29,001 nucleotides of DNA, taken from positions 1 through 29,001 of the forward strand of contig JBCCTY010000018.1 of assembly GCA_039197885.1 (NCBI GenBank), in the 5' to 3' direction. How positions within the stretch are numbered: the first letter of the stretch is position 1; each line of letters begins with the position of its first letter. The translations under genes were made by a program, and so were the position numbers. Below the pieces are notes generated by a model that made no database searches, was not told the DNA's origin, and saw nothing but the letters and a program-made list of their open reading frames with translations. The DNA comes from JBCBSZ01 sp039197885. GTDB taxonomy: Bacteria > Actinomycetota > Acidimicrobiia > Acidimicrobiales > Poriferisodalaceae. Below, one piece after another: positions 20,640 to 28,864 of this stretch.

Positions 20640-21907
20640 GCCGGCACCCCGTCGTCGAAGCGGACCTCGTCGCCTCGGCTCGGTCCGACGCCGACGAAGG
20701 TCACCGGCACCCCGACCTCGTCCTGGATGCGGCGCAGGTACGTCAGTGCGTTGGCGTCGAGCCCCGAGGTCGTCGACGACCAGCCGGGCAGGTCGACCCA
20801 CACCGGCCGAGCGCGCTCCAGCTGGTCGGTACGAGCCGGCGGGTAGCGCAGCCGAGCGCCGTCGAGCTCGTAGGCGGTGCAGATCCGCACGACGTCGAGA
20901 TCGGCGAGGATGTCGACCTTCGCGACCGCCATCTCGGTCAGCGAGCTCAGGCGAACCGCCTGCCGGGCCTGGACGGCGTCGAACCAGCCGACACGTCGGC
21001 GACGGCCCGTGTTCGTGCCGAACTCCTGTCCGACCTCGACCAGGTGGTCGGCCAGCTCGCCCTGCAGCTCGGTCACGAACGGGCCGGCGCCGACCCGGGT
21101 CACGTAGGCCTTCGCGATGCCGATGACCCGCTGGAGGTGGCGTGGGCCGACGCCGGCACCGACGCTCGCCGCACCTGCCAGCGGGTTCGACGACGTCACG
21201 TAGGGGTAGGTGCCGTGGTCGACATCGAGGAAGGTCGCCTGCGCTCCCTCGAAGAGCACCGACTGACCCACCTCGAGCGCCTCGTTGACGGTGGCCACGG
21301 TGTCGGCCACGAACGGACCGAGCCGCTCGGCGACCTCCCCGGCGTAGCGCTCGACGATCTCGTCGACGTCGATGGGAGCGCGGTCGAGGCCCCGCAGCAT
21401 GACGTTCTTCTGTCGGAGGGCGTGCGCGACCCGGTCGGCGAAGACGTCGCGATCGAGCAGGTCCTGCACCCGCACCCCGTCGCGAGCCGCCTTGTCGGCA
21501 TAGGCCGGACCGATCCCGCGCAGCGTCGTGCCGATCGCCGCCTCGCCCTTCAACTCCTCGGACAGCGCATCGAGCACCTGGTGATACGAGAGGACGAGAT
21601 GGGCGTTGGCGGCGAGCTGGAGCCGCGCACAGGAGACCCCGGCCCGCTCGAGCCGGTCGATCTCGGCGAGGAGCACGATCGGATCGACGACGACGCCGTT
21701 GCCGATCACGGGGGTCACCGTCTCGTAGAGGACGCCGCTGGGGACGAGCTGGAGCGCGAAGGTCTCACCGTCGACGACGAGCGTGTGACCGGCGTTGTGC
21801 CCGCCCTGGTATCGCACGACCATCGAGTGCTCCTTGGCGAGCACGTCGACGAACCGACCCTTCCCCTCGTCCCCCCATTGCATGCCGACGGCGACGCACC
21901 CTGGCAC
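20636..21907 (-). CDS. purA: Adenylosuccinate synthetase
   Basis: PurA joins IMP and aspartate using GTP to form adenylosuccinate. The 423-residue length is normal. Motifs are the P-loop-like WGDEGKG (11-17), GGHNAGHT (35-42), the IMP-site FEGAQATFLDVDHGTYPYVTSSN, GTNTGRRRRVGWFD, and a C-terminal PGWSSTT nucleobase segment. The start is GTG 21907, not the internal ATG at 21883: AGGAGAG lies 3-5 nt upstream and the extra residues (MPGCVAVGMQ) match the family's first strand. The open frame continuing upstream to 22333 is non-coding. It is divergent from the GGDEF-EAL gene across 283 bp. Confidence 0.95.
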   Translation of the reverse strand: MPGCVAVGMQWGDEGKGRFVDVLAKEHSMVVRYQGGHNAGHTLVVDGETFALQLVPSGVLYETVTPVIGNGVVVDPIVLLAEIDRLERAGVSCARLQLAANAHLVLSYHQVLDALSEELKGEAAIGTTLRGIGPAYADKAARDGVRVQDLLDRDVFADRVAHALRQKNVMLRGLDRAPIDVDEIVERYAGEVAERLGPFVADTVATVNEALEVGQSVLFEGAQATFLDVDHGTYPYVTSSNPLAGAASVGAGVGPRHLQRVIGIAKAYVTRVGAGPFVTELQGELADHLVEVGQEFGTNTGRRRRVGWFDAVQARQAVRLSSLTEMAVAKVDILADLDVVRICTAYELDGARLRYPPARTDQLERARPVWVDLPGWSSTTSGLDANALTYLRRIQDEVGVPVTFVGVGPSRGDEVRFDDGVPA

Positions 21908-21910
21908 GAG

Positions 21911-21941
21911 CTCTCCTGTCGTGGATGACCGGACCAAGGTA
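21911..21941 (-). promoter_or_regulatory. purA leader: candidate -10 and strong ribosome-binding site
   Basis: On the minus strand AGGAGAG (21917-21911) precedes GTG 21907 and decides the start. TACCTT (21941-21936) is a candidate -10, giving a leader of about 20 nt; no convincing -35 is present. The rest of the 21908-22190 gap shows nothing else I can name. Confidence 0.5.
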
Positions 21942-22190
21942 GTGCCACGAACGGACCGGTCCCCCCTCTCGTCGATCGGGCGTCGACCCACCGCCCGACG
22001 CCTCACCCGGACCGGCGCGCGATCGGATCGATGGTGGCATGGTCGCGCTAGGTCGACCGGTCCCCGACGATCAACTTTGCCGAAATCGGACGTCCTGGCC
22101 CCTCGGCGTGTGGCAGAGCGACCACATCGTCCATACCTTCGAGTGGTGGGCGGGGGTTCCCCGAGACCGTCCCGCGGGAGCGTTGGCGTC

Positions 22191-24263
22191 ATGCCGAGCG
22201 AACGTGAGGTCGATGCGTTGACGAGCGGCGCCGATCGTCTCGCGCCCGGGTTGCCGATGGCGGTCGCCGCGCTCCGTGCCGATCCCGATCCCGTGGCGCT
22301 CCTGCGGCGAGGTGACGGCGGACCCAAGGTCACCTACGCCAACCCGGCGCTCGTGGCCCGCACCGGGCTGGCGATCGACCGGCTCGTCGGGCGGGTGCCG
22401 TCGGTGTTCCTCTCCGAGGCCGGCGACCTCGACAACGATCCCGACGCCGTGAACGGCACCGTCGTCGACCTCCGCGACGCCGATGGTCGACGCCACCGCT
22501 GCCGGATCAGCGCCTGGGCCCTCGACGACGGCCTCGTGGCCTGGCGCCTGGTGCCGAGCGAGCTGGACCTGACCGACAGCCATCTCGGTCCGGTCGTCGG
22601 AGCGCTCGTCTCCCACGCCGTGGCGGTCGATCGCCACGGCGCCGTGCTCACCGGGACACCGGACTGGTCATCGGCGTTCAGCGAGCGCGCCGAGCCGATC
22701 GGCGACCTGCTGCTGTGGCTCGAGGAGCGGGGCGCCCACGACCCCCGCTACATCGACGCGCATCACGCGCTCCGCGACGTGCTCCACCGCCACAGCCCGG
22801 CGCGCTCGGTCGATCTCCCGACCACCGACGACCGGTGGCTGTCGTTCACGATCACGGGGCTCGACGGTGAGGACAGCGTCGCCGCGATGGTCTCGATCAT
22901 CGACGTCACCGACCGGAAGCGGCGCGAGTCCGATCTCGCCGAGCGCATGCTGACCGACTCGCTCACGTCGCTGCCCAACCGCTCGCTCACCCTGGACCGG
23001 CTCCACCACGCGCTGACCCACAACCCCCGAGCACATGAGGGCGTGGCCGTGCTGTTCGTCGATCTCGACGGGTTCGGCGATGTCAACGACCGCCTCGGTC
23101 ACCTCGCCGCCGACGAACTCCTGGCCGACGTCGCACGGACCCTCCGTCACGCCGTGCGCCCGTCCGACACCGTCGGTCGCTGGGGTGGCGACGAGTTCGT
23201 CGTCATCGCCGAGCGCCTCCACCACATCGACGAGTCGATCCCGATCGCCAACCGGATCATCCGCCACCTGCAGCAGCTCGGCACGGTCCGGCACTCGGTG
23301 CAGATCGGTGCCTCGATCGGGATCAGCTACTCGACCGACGGCTCCTCCGGTGCTCGCGAGCTGCTCCAGGACGCCGATGCGGCCATGTACGCGGCGAAGG
23401 GTCGGGGCGGGAGCCAGGTCGAGGTCTTCACCGCCGAGGACCGAGAGCGCGAGCGCCGCCGCCTCGGTGCCGCCCAGGAGCTGCGGCGAGGCATCCTCGC
23501 CGACCAGCTGACGCTCGAGTTCCAGCCCCAGACCGACCTGTTGACGGGCCGGATCCTCAGCATGGAGGCCCTCGTCCGGTGGCAACACCCCGACGGCCAC
23601 CTGCTCCCACCCAGTGAGTTCCTGGGGATCGCCCAGGACGACCTCGTGTCGCTCGTCGACCGTTGGGTGCTCCGGGCTGCGTGCGAGCAGCTCGTGGCGT
23701 GGAGCGAGACCGGACACCGCGTCCTCATGAGCGTGAACGTCTCGACCCGGGAGCTGGCCGACATCGGGTTCGTCGATCGACTCGACGAGATCCTGGTCTC
23801 GACCGGCGCCGAGCCGCGAGCCCTCACGCTCGAGATCACCGAAGAGGCGCTGCTCGATCGCGATGTCGCGCTCGAGCGCCTCCCGGAGATCGCCCGGCGT
23901 GGCGTCCGGGTGGCGCTCGACGACTTCGGGGCGGGCTACGGACCGCTGTCGTCGCTCGGCACGGCCAACATCGACATCGTCAAGCTCGACCCGTCACTCA
24001 TCGAGGCGATCGACGAGCCGACGGGGTCCTACGCCGTCGTCCGGGGGCTGATCCGCATGGCCGCCGAGCTCGGGATCGAGGTCGTCGCTGAGGGCGTCGA
24101 ACGCCAGAGCCAGCTCGTCGAGCTGCGGCGCATCTCGTGCCCCATGGTCCAGGGCCATCTGCTGGGCCGGCCCACGCCACCCGAGGCGGTCCCGGCGCTG
24201 GAAGCACCCCTCGACGCCGTCGTCGAGCTCAACGAGAACCCGTCCGCGGTGGCCGGCTGGTAG
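22191..24263 (+). CDS. GGDEF-EAL bifunctional c-di-GMP protein
   Basis: This 690-residue cytoplasmic protein has two PAS-like N-terminal regions (about 30-125 and 130-240), a GGDEF domain (about 250-415) and an EAL domain (about 430-675). GGDEF is intact at 332-336, with the inhibitory RPSD (323-326) five residues upstream. The phosphodiesterase residues also look complete: EALVRW starting at Glu459, Asn516 in NVS, EITE at 548-551, DDFGAGY from 577, Lys598 in KLD, and AEGVE from 633. It could therefore make and degrade c-di-GMP, with one activity often dominating in such proteins. ATG 22191 is chosen because the PAS-like region begins soon after and GGGAG lies upstream; the open frame extending further upstream is non-coding. 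No membrane segment is seen. Confidence 0.92.
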   Translation: MPSEREVDALTSGADRLAPGLPMAVAALRADPDPVALLRRGDGGPKVTYANPALVARTGLAIDRLVGRVPSVFLSEAGDLDNDPDAVNGTVVDLRDADGRRHRCRISAWALDDGLVAWRLVPSELDLTDSHLGPVVGALVSHAVAVDRHGAVLTGTPDWSSAFSERAEPIGDLLLWLEERGAHDPRYIDAHHALRDVLHRHSPARSVDLPTTDDRWLSFTITGLDGEDSVAAMVSIIDVTDRKRRESDLAERMLTDSLTSLPNRSLTLDRLHHALTHNPRAHEGVAVLFVDLDGFGDVNDRLGHLAADELLADVARTLRHAVRPSDTVGRWGGDEFVVIAERLHHIDESIPIANRIIRHLQQLGTVRHSVQIGASIGISYSTDGSSGARELLQDADAAMYAAKGRGGSQVEVFTAEDRERERRRLGAAQELRRGILADQLTLEFQPQTDLLTGRILSMEALVRWQHPDGHLLPPSEFLGIAQDDLVSLVDRWVLRAACEQLVAWSETGHRVLMSVNVSTRELADIGFVDRLDEILVSTGAEPRALTLEITEEALLDRDVALERLPEIARRGVRVALDDFGAGYGPLSSLGTANIDIVKLDPSLIEAIDEPTGSYAVVRGLIRMAAELGIEVVAEGVERQSQLVELRRISCPMVQGHLLGRPTPPEAVPALEAPLDAVVELNENPSAVAGW

Positions 24264-24278
24264 CTCCCGTCGTCCGGC

Positions 24279-24932
24279 TCAGCGTCGGCCGGTGAGGATC
24301 CCTCGGCGAGTGGCGATGGCCACGGCCTCGAGCTTCGAGTGCGCATCGAGCTTTCGCAGGATGTTCTGCACGTGGTTCCGCACGGTGTGGAGGCTGAGGG
24401 TGAGCTCGTCGGCGATCGTCTGGTTCGACGAGCCCTCGGCGACGAGCGTGAGCACCTCGTGTTCACGCCGGGTGAGCTGCGGGCCGGGGTCCTCGCCCTC
24501 CTCGCGGAGCCGGGGGAGGATCAACGCCAGCATGTCGGGCGAGACCATGACCTCGCCGTCGTGGACCGAGCGGATCGAGCGGACGACGTCGTCGAGGGAG
24601 CGATCCTTGGTGATGAAGCCCACGCAGCCGGCCTCGACGGCGTCGAGGGCGACGCGCTCGTCGACGATGGCGGTGAGCACCACGATCCGGGCGTCAGGCG
24701 CCGCGGCCTTGAGCTCGGAGGCGAGTCGGAGCCCGTCCTGACCGGGGAGCCGGTAGTCGAGCAGCACGACGTCGGGCTGGTGGGTCGCCGCGAGGTCGGT
24801 CACCTCGTCGTCACCGGACGAGGTGGCGACGACCTTGATCCCGTCCTGGCGATCGAGTGCCGTCGCCAGGCTCTCGGTGAAGACCGCGTGATCGTCGACG
24901 ATCATCACCTGGATCTCGTCGGTCGCGGTCAC
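24279..24932 (-). CDS. NarL/FixJ-family response regulator (LuxR-type HTH)
   Basis: This 217-residue transcription regulator has an N-terminal receiver with acidic pair Asp13/Asp14 (IVDDH), phospho-acceptor Asp59 (VVLLDYRLPG), the VVLTAI strand and the FITKD lysine. A C-terminal LuxR-type helix-turn-helix spans about 150-212 (LTRREHEVLTLVAEG, NQTIADELTLSLHTVRNHVQNI). GTG 24932 is selected because GGAGG lies 7 nt upstream; the frame is open further but lacks receiver homology. No partner histidine kinase is adjacent, so it is an orphan here. It converges with the GGDEF-EAL gene, with 15 bp between them. Target genes cannot be read from the sequence. Confidence 0.93.
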   Translation of the reverse strand: MTATDEIQVMIVDDHAVFTESLATALDRQDGIKVVATSSGDDEVTDLAATHQPDVVLLDYRLPGQDGLRLASELKAAAPDARIVVLTAIVDERVALDAVEAGCVGFITKDRSLDDVVRSIRSVHDGEVMVSPDMLALILPRLREEGEDPGPQLTRREHEVLTLVAEGSSNQTIADELTLSLHTVRNHVQNILRKLDAHSKLEAVAIATRRGILTGRR

Positions 24933-24971
24933 ACCACGCCTCCGTCGGAAGATGGGCAGAAGGCTCCGGGA

Positions 24972-24977
24972 ATCGTA
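24972..24977 (-). promoter_or_regulatory. Candidate -10 for the response regulator
   Basis: TACGAT on the minus strand (24977-24972) fits TAnnnT and lies 40 bp upstream of the GTG. No clear -35 partner is found. Confidence 0.35.
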
Positions 24978-25037
24978 GCGCGCCTGCACCGTGTCCTCTG
25001 ACGGGGCTCCCACCAGGCCAGGATGCCAGACCGCTCG

Positions 25038-26759
25038 TCACCAGAGGACGATGCCGTCCGACACGTTGTTGAGGGGCCAGTAGTGCACCACCAGCTCGCC
25101 GTAGATCAGGATCGACAACACGGCGGCGACCGCGGCCCAGGTGCCGAGCTGGTCGAGGATGCGCCAGTTCGGACGAGGCCCGTGGGTGACCTCGGCGACG
25201 GGGATCTCCATGACGCCGTCGGCCCACCGGTTGGTGTAGATCGTCCGGAGGATGACGAAGAAGAACAGCACGGCCGACAGGAACATGATCGAGCCGCCGA
25301 TGCCGGTCATCACGTTGCCGACGTTCCACTCCTGGTGTGCCTCGAGATAGGGCGCCGAGTTGATCTGCGACCGACGGGGCATGCCCTCGATGCCGCCGGC
25401 CATCTGTCCGCGGGCGAAGGTCAGGACCCCGACGAACCACAGCCACGTCTGCGCCACGGCGAGCCGGCGGTGTTGGAGCTGCTTGCCGGTCAGGTAGGGC
25501 ACCATCCAGTAGCTGATCGCCATGATCGAGAGGGCGACCGCCGTACCGACCGTCAGGTGGAAGTGACCCACGATGAACGAGGTGTTGTGGACCACCAGGT
25601 TGGTCGTGTAGTTCGCGTTGATGAAGCCCGAGGCACCACCGAACATGAACGCGATCCCGGCCAGGAGCTGGCCGCTCACGGCGGGGTTGCCCCAGGGCAA
25701 CTTGAAGATCCACCCGAGCAGGCCCGTCCCGCCGTTGGCACGACCTCCCTGCTCCAGCGACGACACGACCGAGAACAGCGTGATCGTCGACGGGTAGAAG
25801 ATCGCCACCGTCAGCACCCACATGATCGCCTTCGACTCGAAGGGGATGCCCGGGTCGGTGAACTGGTGGTGCACGCCGACGGGGAGCAGGAGCAGGAAGG
25901 CGAGGAACACCAGTCGGGTCAGCCCGTCGCTCCAGGTCCGGGCACCCACCTGGCGAGGCAGGAGCTGGTACCACGAGATGTAGATCGGCAGCAGCCAGAA
26001 GTAGACGATCGGGTGGCCGGTGAACCAGAACAGCGTCCGCGTGAACTGCGGATCGACCTCGTCGATGAGGCCCAGCGACCACGGCAGCAGGAAGCCGAGC
26101 ACCTCGATCGCGATGCCGACTGACGCGATGAACCACATCACGTAGGTCGCCAGGCTCGTGTAGGCGAGGAGCGGCACCCGGTCGGTGGGATGCTCCCGCC
26201 GGAAGCGGCGGTGGGCGAGCAGCAGGTTCGCGAGCACCGCCCACGTGGAGAGCACGAGGAGCACGGCACCGAGGTAGAACGCCGGCGTCGCCTCGAGCGG
26301 GGCGTAGAACGTGAAGAGGACCGTCGCCTTGTTGGCGAGCATCGCCCACGTCGCCAGCGCCACACCGGCCCAGGCCAACCCCGTGCTGACCTCCGAGAGC
26401 AGGCGGCTGGGCAGCGCCCGGCCGTAGGCCTTCATCGTCATGAGCGAGCAGAAGGCATTGCCGAAGCAGAACGTGAAGACCAGCGCGAGCGCCACGCCGT
26501 GGATCGTCAGACCCTGGTAGTAGGTCTCGAGCGGCACCTCGTCGTAGAGGTCGATGTCGAGTCGCTCGAGGGCCTGGAGGATGCCCATCAACGCGCCGAG
26601 GGCCAGGCCGATCAGCGACAGGTAGAGCTGCCACTTGATCGGCCGGAGATCGGCGGCGGTGACACCGGGGATGTCGACGAGGAACGTGCGACGCCGCTCG
26701 GGGGCGATCGACGGCTCCGGGGCGTCGGCGGGCTGCTCGGGTGATTCGGTGAAGGTCAC
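25038..26759 (-). CDS. cbaA: ba3-type cytochrome c oxidase subunit I
   Basis: This is the catalytic subunit of a heme-copper oxygen reductase of the B (ba3) family, 573 residues with about 13 membrane helices. Ligands are visible: His87 and His401 for low-spin heme b, His399 for heme a3, and His249, His297 and His298 for CuB. Tyr253 sits in GHPIVYFW to form the His-Tyr crosslink. The HP-I-V-Y pattern and GVHHQFTDPG match Thermus ba3 rather than aa3 oxidases, and the length fits the Thermus enzyme (562 aa). The enzyme reduces O2 to water at the membrane and pumps protons, usually with high oxygen affinity. GTG 26759 is chosen because GGAG lies 5 nt upstream. It is the last gene of the operon, 16 bp after subunit II. 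Confidence 0.95.
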   Translation of the reverse strand: MTFTESPEQPADAPEPSIAPERRRTFLVDIPGVTAADLRPIKWQLYLSLIGLALGALMGILQALERLDIDLYDEVPLETYYQGLTIHGVALALVFTFCFGNAFCSLMTMKAYGRALPSRLLSEVSTGLAWAGVALATWAMLANKATVLFTFYAPLEATPAFYLGAVLLVLSTWAVLANLLLAHRRFRREHPTDRVPLLAYTSLATYVMWFIASVGIAIEVLGFLLPWSLGLIDEVDPQFTRTLFWFTGHPIVYFWLLPIYISWYQLLPRQVGARTWSDGLTRLVFLAFLLLLPVGVHHQFTDPGIPFESKAIMWVLTVAIFYPSTITLFSVVSSLEQGGRANGGTGLLGWIFKLPWGNPAVSGQLLAGIAFMFGGASGFINANYTTNLVVHNTSFIVGHFHLTVGTAVALSIMAISYWMVPYLTGKQLQHRRLAVAQTWLWFVGVLTFARGQMAGGIEGMPRRSQINSAPYLEAHQEWNVGNVMTGIGGSIMFLSAVLFFFVILRTIYTNRWADGVMEIPVAEVTHGPRPNWRILDQLGTWAAVAAVLSILIYGELVVHYWPLNNVSDGIVLW

Positions 26760-26775
26760 GGAGCTCCTGGTCCCT

Positions 26776-27252
26776 CTACTCGACGACGATCTCGGCACCC
26801 ATGACGTGGTGCTGGATCCCGCAGTACTCGTGGCACACCAACGTGTGCCGGCCGGCCTCGTCGAACGTCACGTCGACCTCGGAGATCTGTCCCGGGATGA
26901 CCATCACGTTGACGTTCGTGCCCGTGATCTTCAGGCCGTGGATCACGTCCCTCGTGGTGCTGAGGATCTTGATCTCCTCGCCGCGGGCCTCGGCGGGGAT
27001 GGTGACCTCGACGGGGTCCCAGGCCCACGCCTGGGCGACGTAGACCAGCTCCCAGGTGCCGTCGTCGCGCTGGTGGAGGCCGGGCTCGTCGAACGGGGCG
27101 GTCTGGGTGACCAGCTCCGGCTCGATGCGTCCGGCCGGCTCGGGGAGCTCGGCGGTGTGGAAGACGACCGAGGCGACGATCGCCCCGACCGCGGTGAGGA
27201 TGAAGACGGCGGACCCGATGAGCCAGATCCGCTCGTACCGATCGACCTCCAC
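26776..27252 (-). CDS. cbaB: ba3-type cytochrome c oxidase subunit II (CuA protein)
   Basis: This 158-residue subunit receives electrons through a binuclear CuA centre. One N-terminal membrane helix (about 9-31) anchors an extracytoplasmic cupredoxin domain. CuA ligands are His105 (VIHGLKI), Cys140, Glu142, Cys144, His148 and Met151 in CHEYCGIQHHVM. The single helix and short length are typical of ba3 subunit II, unlike the two-helix aa3 form. It starts at GTG 27252, one base after the stop of the small subunit gene, and is followed closely by subunit I, so the three subunits are made together. All ligands are intact. Confidence 0.95.
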   Translation of the reverse strand: MEVDRYERIWLIGSAVFILTAVGAIVASVVFHTAELPEPAGRIEPELVTQTAPFDEPGLHQRDDGTWELVYVAQAWAWDPVEVTIPAEARGEEIKILSTTRDVIHGLKITGTNVNVMVIPGQISEVDVTFDEAGRHTLVCHEYCGIQHHVMGAEIVVE

Positions 27253-27253
27253 C

Positions 27254-27430
27254 TCAGCCCCGGACGATCAGGAGGAGGTAGGCCCACCCGAACATGAAGA
27301 TCATCATCAGGAGGAAGAGGCCGACGATGAGCAACGTGCCCTTCGGTGCCTCCTCGTGGTGCTCGATCGGGACGTCGACGGGCTCGGCCACGGTGGTCCT
27401 CTCGGTGTCGGATGGGTTCGGTTCGGTCAT
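27254..27430 (-). CDS. cbaD: ba3 oxidase small subunit IIa (CbaD-like)
   Basis: This 58-residue single-helix membrane protein is easily missed by gene callers. The N-terminal half is acidic and polar; the C-terminal half (from about 27) reads EEAPKGTLLIVGLF, then one hydrophobic helix, ending LLIVRG. This lines up from memory with the 34-aa Thermus thermophilus subunit IIa (EEKPKGALAVILVL to FFARG) over its whole length. It lies between the cupredoxin and CuA genes. Its ATG overlaps the cupredoxin stop (ATGA, 27430-27427) and its stop is one base from the subunit II start. In the oxidase it should pack where the second helix of subunit II lies in aa3 enzymes. Confidence 0.88.
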   Translation of the reverse strand: MTEPNPSDTERTTVAEPVDVPIEHHEEAPKGTLLIVGLFLLMMIFMFGWAYLLLIVRG

Positions 27431-27999
27431 GACGCCGTCACCACGCCGACCATGCCGGCGGCGAGGTGGCCCGAGACGAGGCAGACGACCTGGTAGGTGC
27501 CGCTCTCGTCGAGGGTGAAGGAGACGGTGCTGGACTCGCCGCCCTGGACCCGGTCGGTGCCGGCGAGGACCATGTCCTCGGTGAAGTCGGCCTCGTCGGT
27601 GAGCCGCACGCCCTCGTTCAGGACGAGCCACTCGTGCTCGACCGAGCCCGTGTTCTCCATCGTGACGGTCAGCTCCTCGCCCACGGCCAACTCGACGTTG
27701 GCCGGATCGAAGGCGAACTCGTTGGCGCCCACGGTCAGCTCGGTGACGGGGCCAGCGGCCACCGCACCACCACCGCCGCCCCGGTTCTCATCGGCGCCGA
27801 TGCGGACCAGCACGGCGATGCCGACGACGATGGCGAGCACGCTGGCCAGCGCGGCGCCGGCGACGAGGAAGCTCTGGCCGCCGGTGAGCGACACACCCGA
27901 CGGGGCTCCCCCGATGGTCGAGGGCTCGACGGCGGGACGGACCCCCACCGAGCCCGGGAACTCCTCGTGCACGTCGGCTCGGTCGTCGACCTCCGCCAT
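27427..27999 (-). CDS. Membrane-anchored cupredoxin (blue copper protein)
   Basis: This 190-residue protein has a cytoplasmic proline/glycine-containing leader (1-40), one membrane helix (about 42-66), a Gly-rich linker (about 73-78) and an extracytoplasmic cupredoxin domain (about 85-190). A type 1 copper site is visible: His122 (VEHEW), then Cys173, His178 and Met183 in VVCLVSGHLAAGM (C-x4-H-x4-M). It is the first gene of the ba3 oxidase operon, so a likely job is carrying electrons to the CuA subunit, in place of or beside cytochrome c. ATG 27999 is preferred, with GAGG about 9 nt upstream; the frame is open to 28098 but the extra part has no support. Sulfocyanin- or plastocyanin-like assignment is not resolved. 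Confidence 0.88.
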   Translation of the reverse strand: MAEVDDRADVHEEFPGSVGVRPAVEPSTIGGAPSGVSLTGGQSFLVAGAALASVLAIVVGIAVLVRIGADENRGGGGGAVAAGPVTELTVGANEFAFDPANVELAVGEELTVTMENTGSVEHEWLVLNEGVRLTDEADFTEDMVLAGTDRVQGGESSTVSFTLDESGTYQVVCLVSGHLAAGMVGVVTAS

Positions 28000-28024
28000 C
28001 TCGGTGACCTCGTTCCGCTCGGGG

Positions 28025-28104
28025 AGCCGGGTCCGCGGACCGGGCTCACATGACGGAACTGAGCGTGTCTCACCTGCTGAGGTGGCCCCAGGGACCAAGG
28101 TCCC
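28025..28104. promoter_or_regulatory. Two inverted repeats in the gap before the oxidase operon
   Basis: The 126-bp gap upstream of the cupredoxin start holds a 24-bp imperfect palindrome (28025-28048, 11 of 12 pairs, core GGTCCGCGGACC) and GGGACCAAGGTCCC (28091-28104, perfect). They could be operator sites or ends of the upstream transcript. No T-run accompanies either, and no promoter hexamers are convincing. Confidence 0.4.
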
Positions 28105-28125
28105 GGCGACGATGGGACCTCTGGG

Positions 28126-28803
28126 TCAGCTCGTCGGAGCGTCCCCACCGGGTCGCCAGAGGGTGGCGGCGACGTCGGCGTCGTAGGCCTCACGGATGGC
28201 GTCGATCGGCGCGTCGATGCGGGCGTGGTCGCGGATCGCACAGCGAGGATCGGGCAGGTCACCGGCCGGCGACCACGTCGCTGGTGACCAGAGCTCGGAG
28301 CGGCGGAACGCCTTGGCGCAGTGGATGTAGGCCTCGACCACGCGGACGATCACGACGACCTTGGCCGGCCTGCCGTCGACGGTCACGCGCTCGCGGAGGT
28401 CGTCGTCGACCGAGATCGACGCCCGGCCGTTGATCCGCAGCGTCTCGTCGAGCCCGGGGATCAGGAAGAGCAACGCCACGGACGGGTTCGTCACGATGTT
28501 CTCGAACGAGTCGAGCCGGTTGTTGCCGGACAGGTCGGCCCACGCGACGTGATGCTCGTCGAGCGGCTCGACGAAGCCCGGACGGCCACCCTTCGGCGAA
28601 CCGTCGCAGACACCGTCGGTGTCGGCGCTCGACAGGACCATGAAGGGAGACGCTGCGAGGAACTCGACGCAGTGCTCGTCGAGCCGGTCGATCACCTTGT
28701 CGACGGCCCCACCACTCGCATGTCGGTAGTGGTCCCGGAGGTCGGCCGCGCTGCGGAGCACGGGGTCGGACGGCGCGGGGTCGGTCGGCACGGTGTCACC
28801 CAT
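28126..28803 (-). CDS. Pyridoxamine 5'-phosphate oxidase-fold FMN-binding protein (MSMEG_1061-like)
   Basis: This 225-residue split-barrel flavoprotein has the subgroup pattern MVLSSADTDGVCDGSPKGGRPGFV (about 55-78), then DLSGNNRLDSFENIVTNPSVALLFLIPG (about 90-117) and TLRINGRASI, as in the MSMEG_1061 family. This group is related to, but distinct from, true PdxH, and its substrates are mostly unknown; an F420/FMN-dependent or detoxifying role is often supposed. ATG 28803 gives the normal length; no good ribosome site is seen. It lies between the clpB-like gene and the oxidase operon on the same strand, with gaps of 61 and 126 bp, so it is probably its own unit. Confidence 0.85.
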   Translation of the reverse strand: MGDTVPTDPAPSDPVLRSAADLRDHYRHASGGAVDKVIDRLDEHCVEFLAASPFMVLSSADTDGVCDGSPKGGRPGFVEPLDEHHVAWADLSGNNRLDSFENIVTNPSVALLFLIPGLDETLRINGRASISVDDDLRERVTVDGRPAKVVVIVRVVEAYIHCAKAFRRSELWSPATWSPAGDLPDPRCAIRDHARIDAPIDAIREAYDADVAATLWRPGGDAPTS

Positions 28804-28864
28804 GGGGCCAGGCTGCTCGCCTCGGGCCCGTCGCGCAACGGCTCCGTCGAGGCTGCCGAGGATC

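Noticed and set aside
21908..22333. Upstream extension of the purA frame, and the upstream extension (21795-22190) of the GGDEF-EAL frame, each reaching past the divergent gap.
   Set aside because: The two extensions run into each other's gene, show no homology, and good starts with expected N-termini exist at 21907 and 22191.
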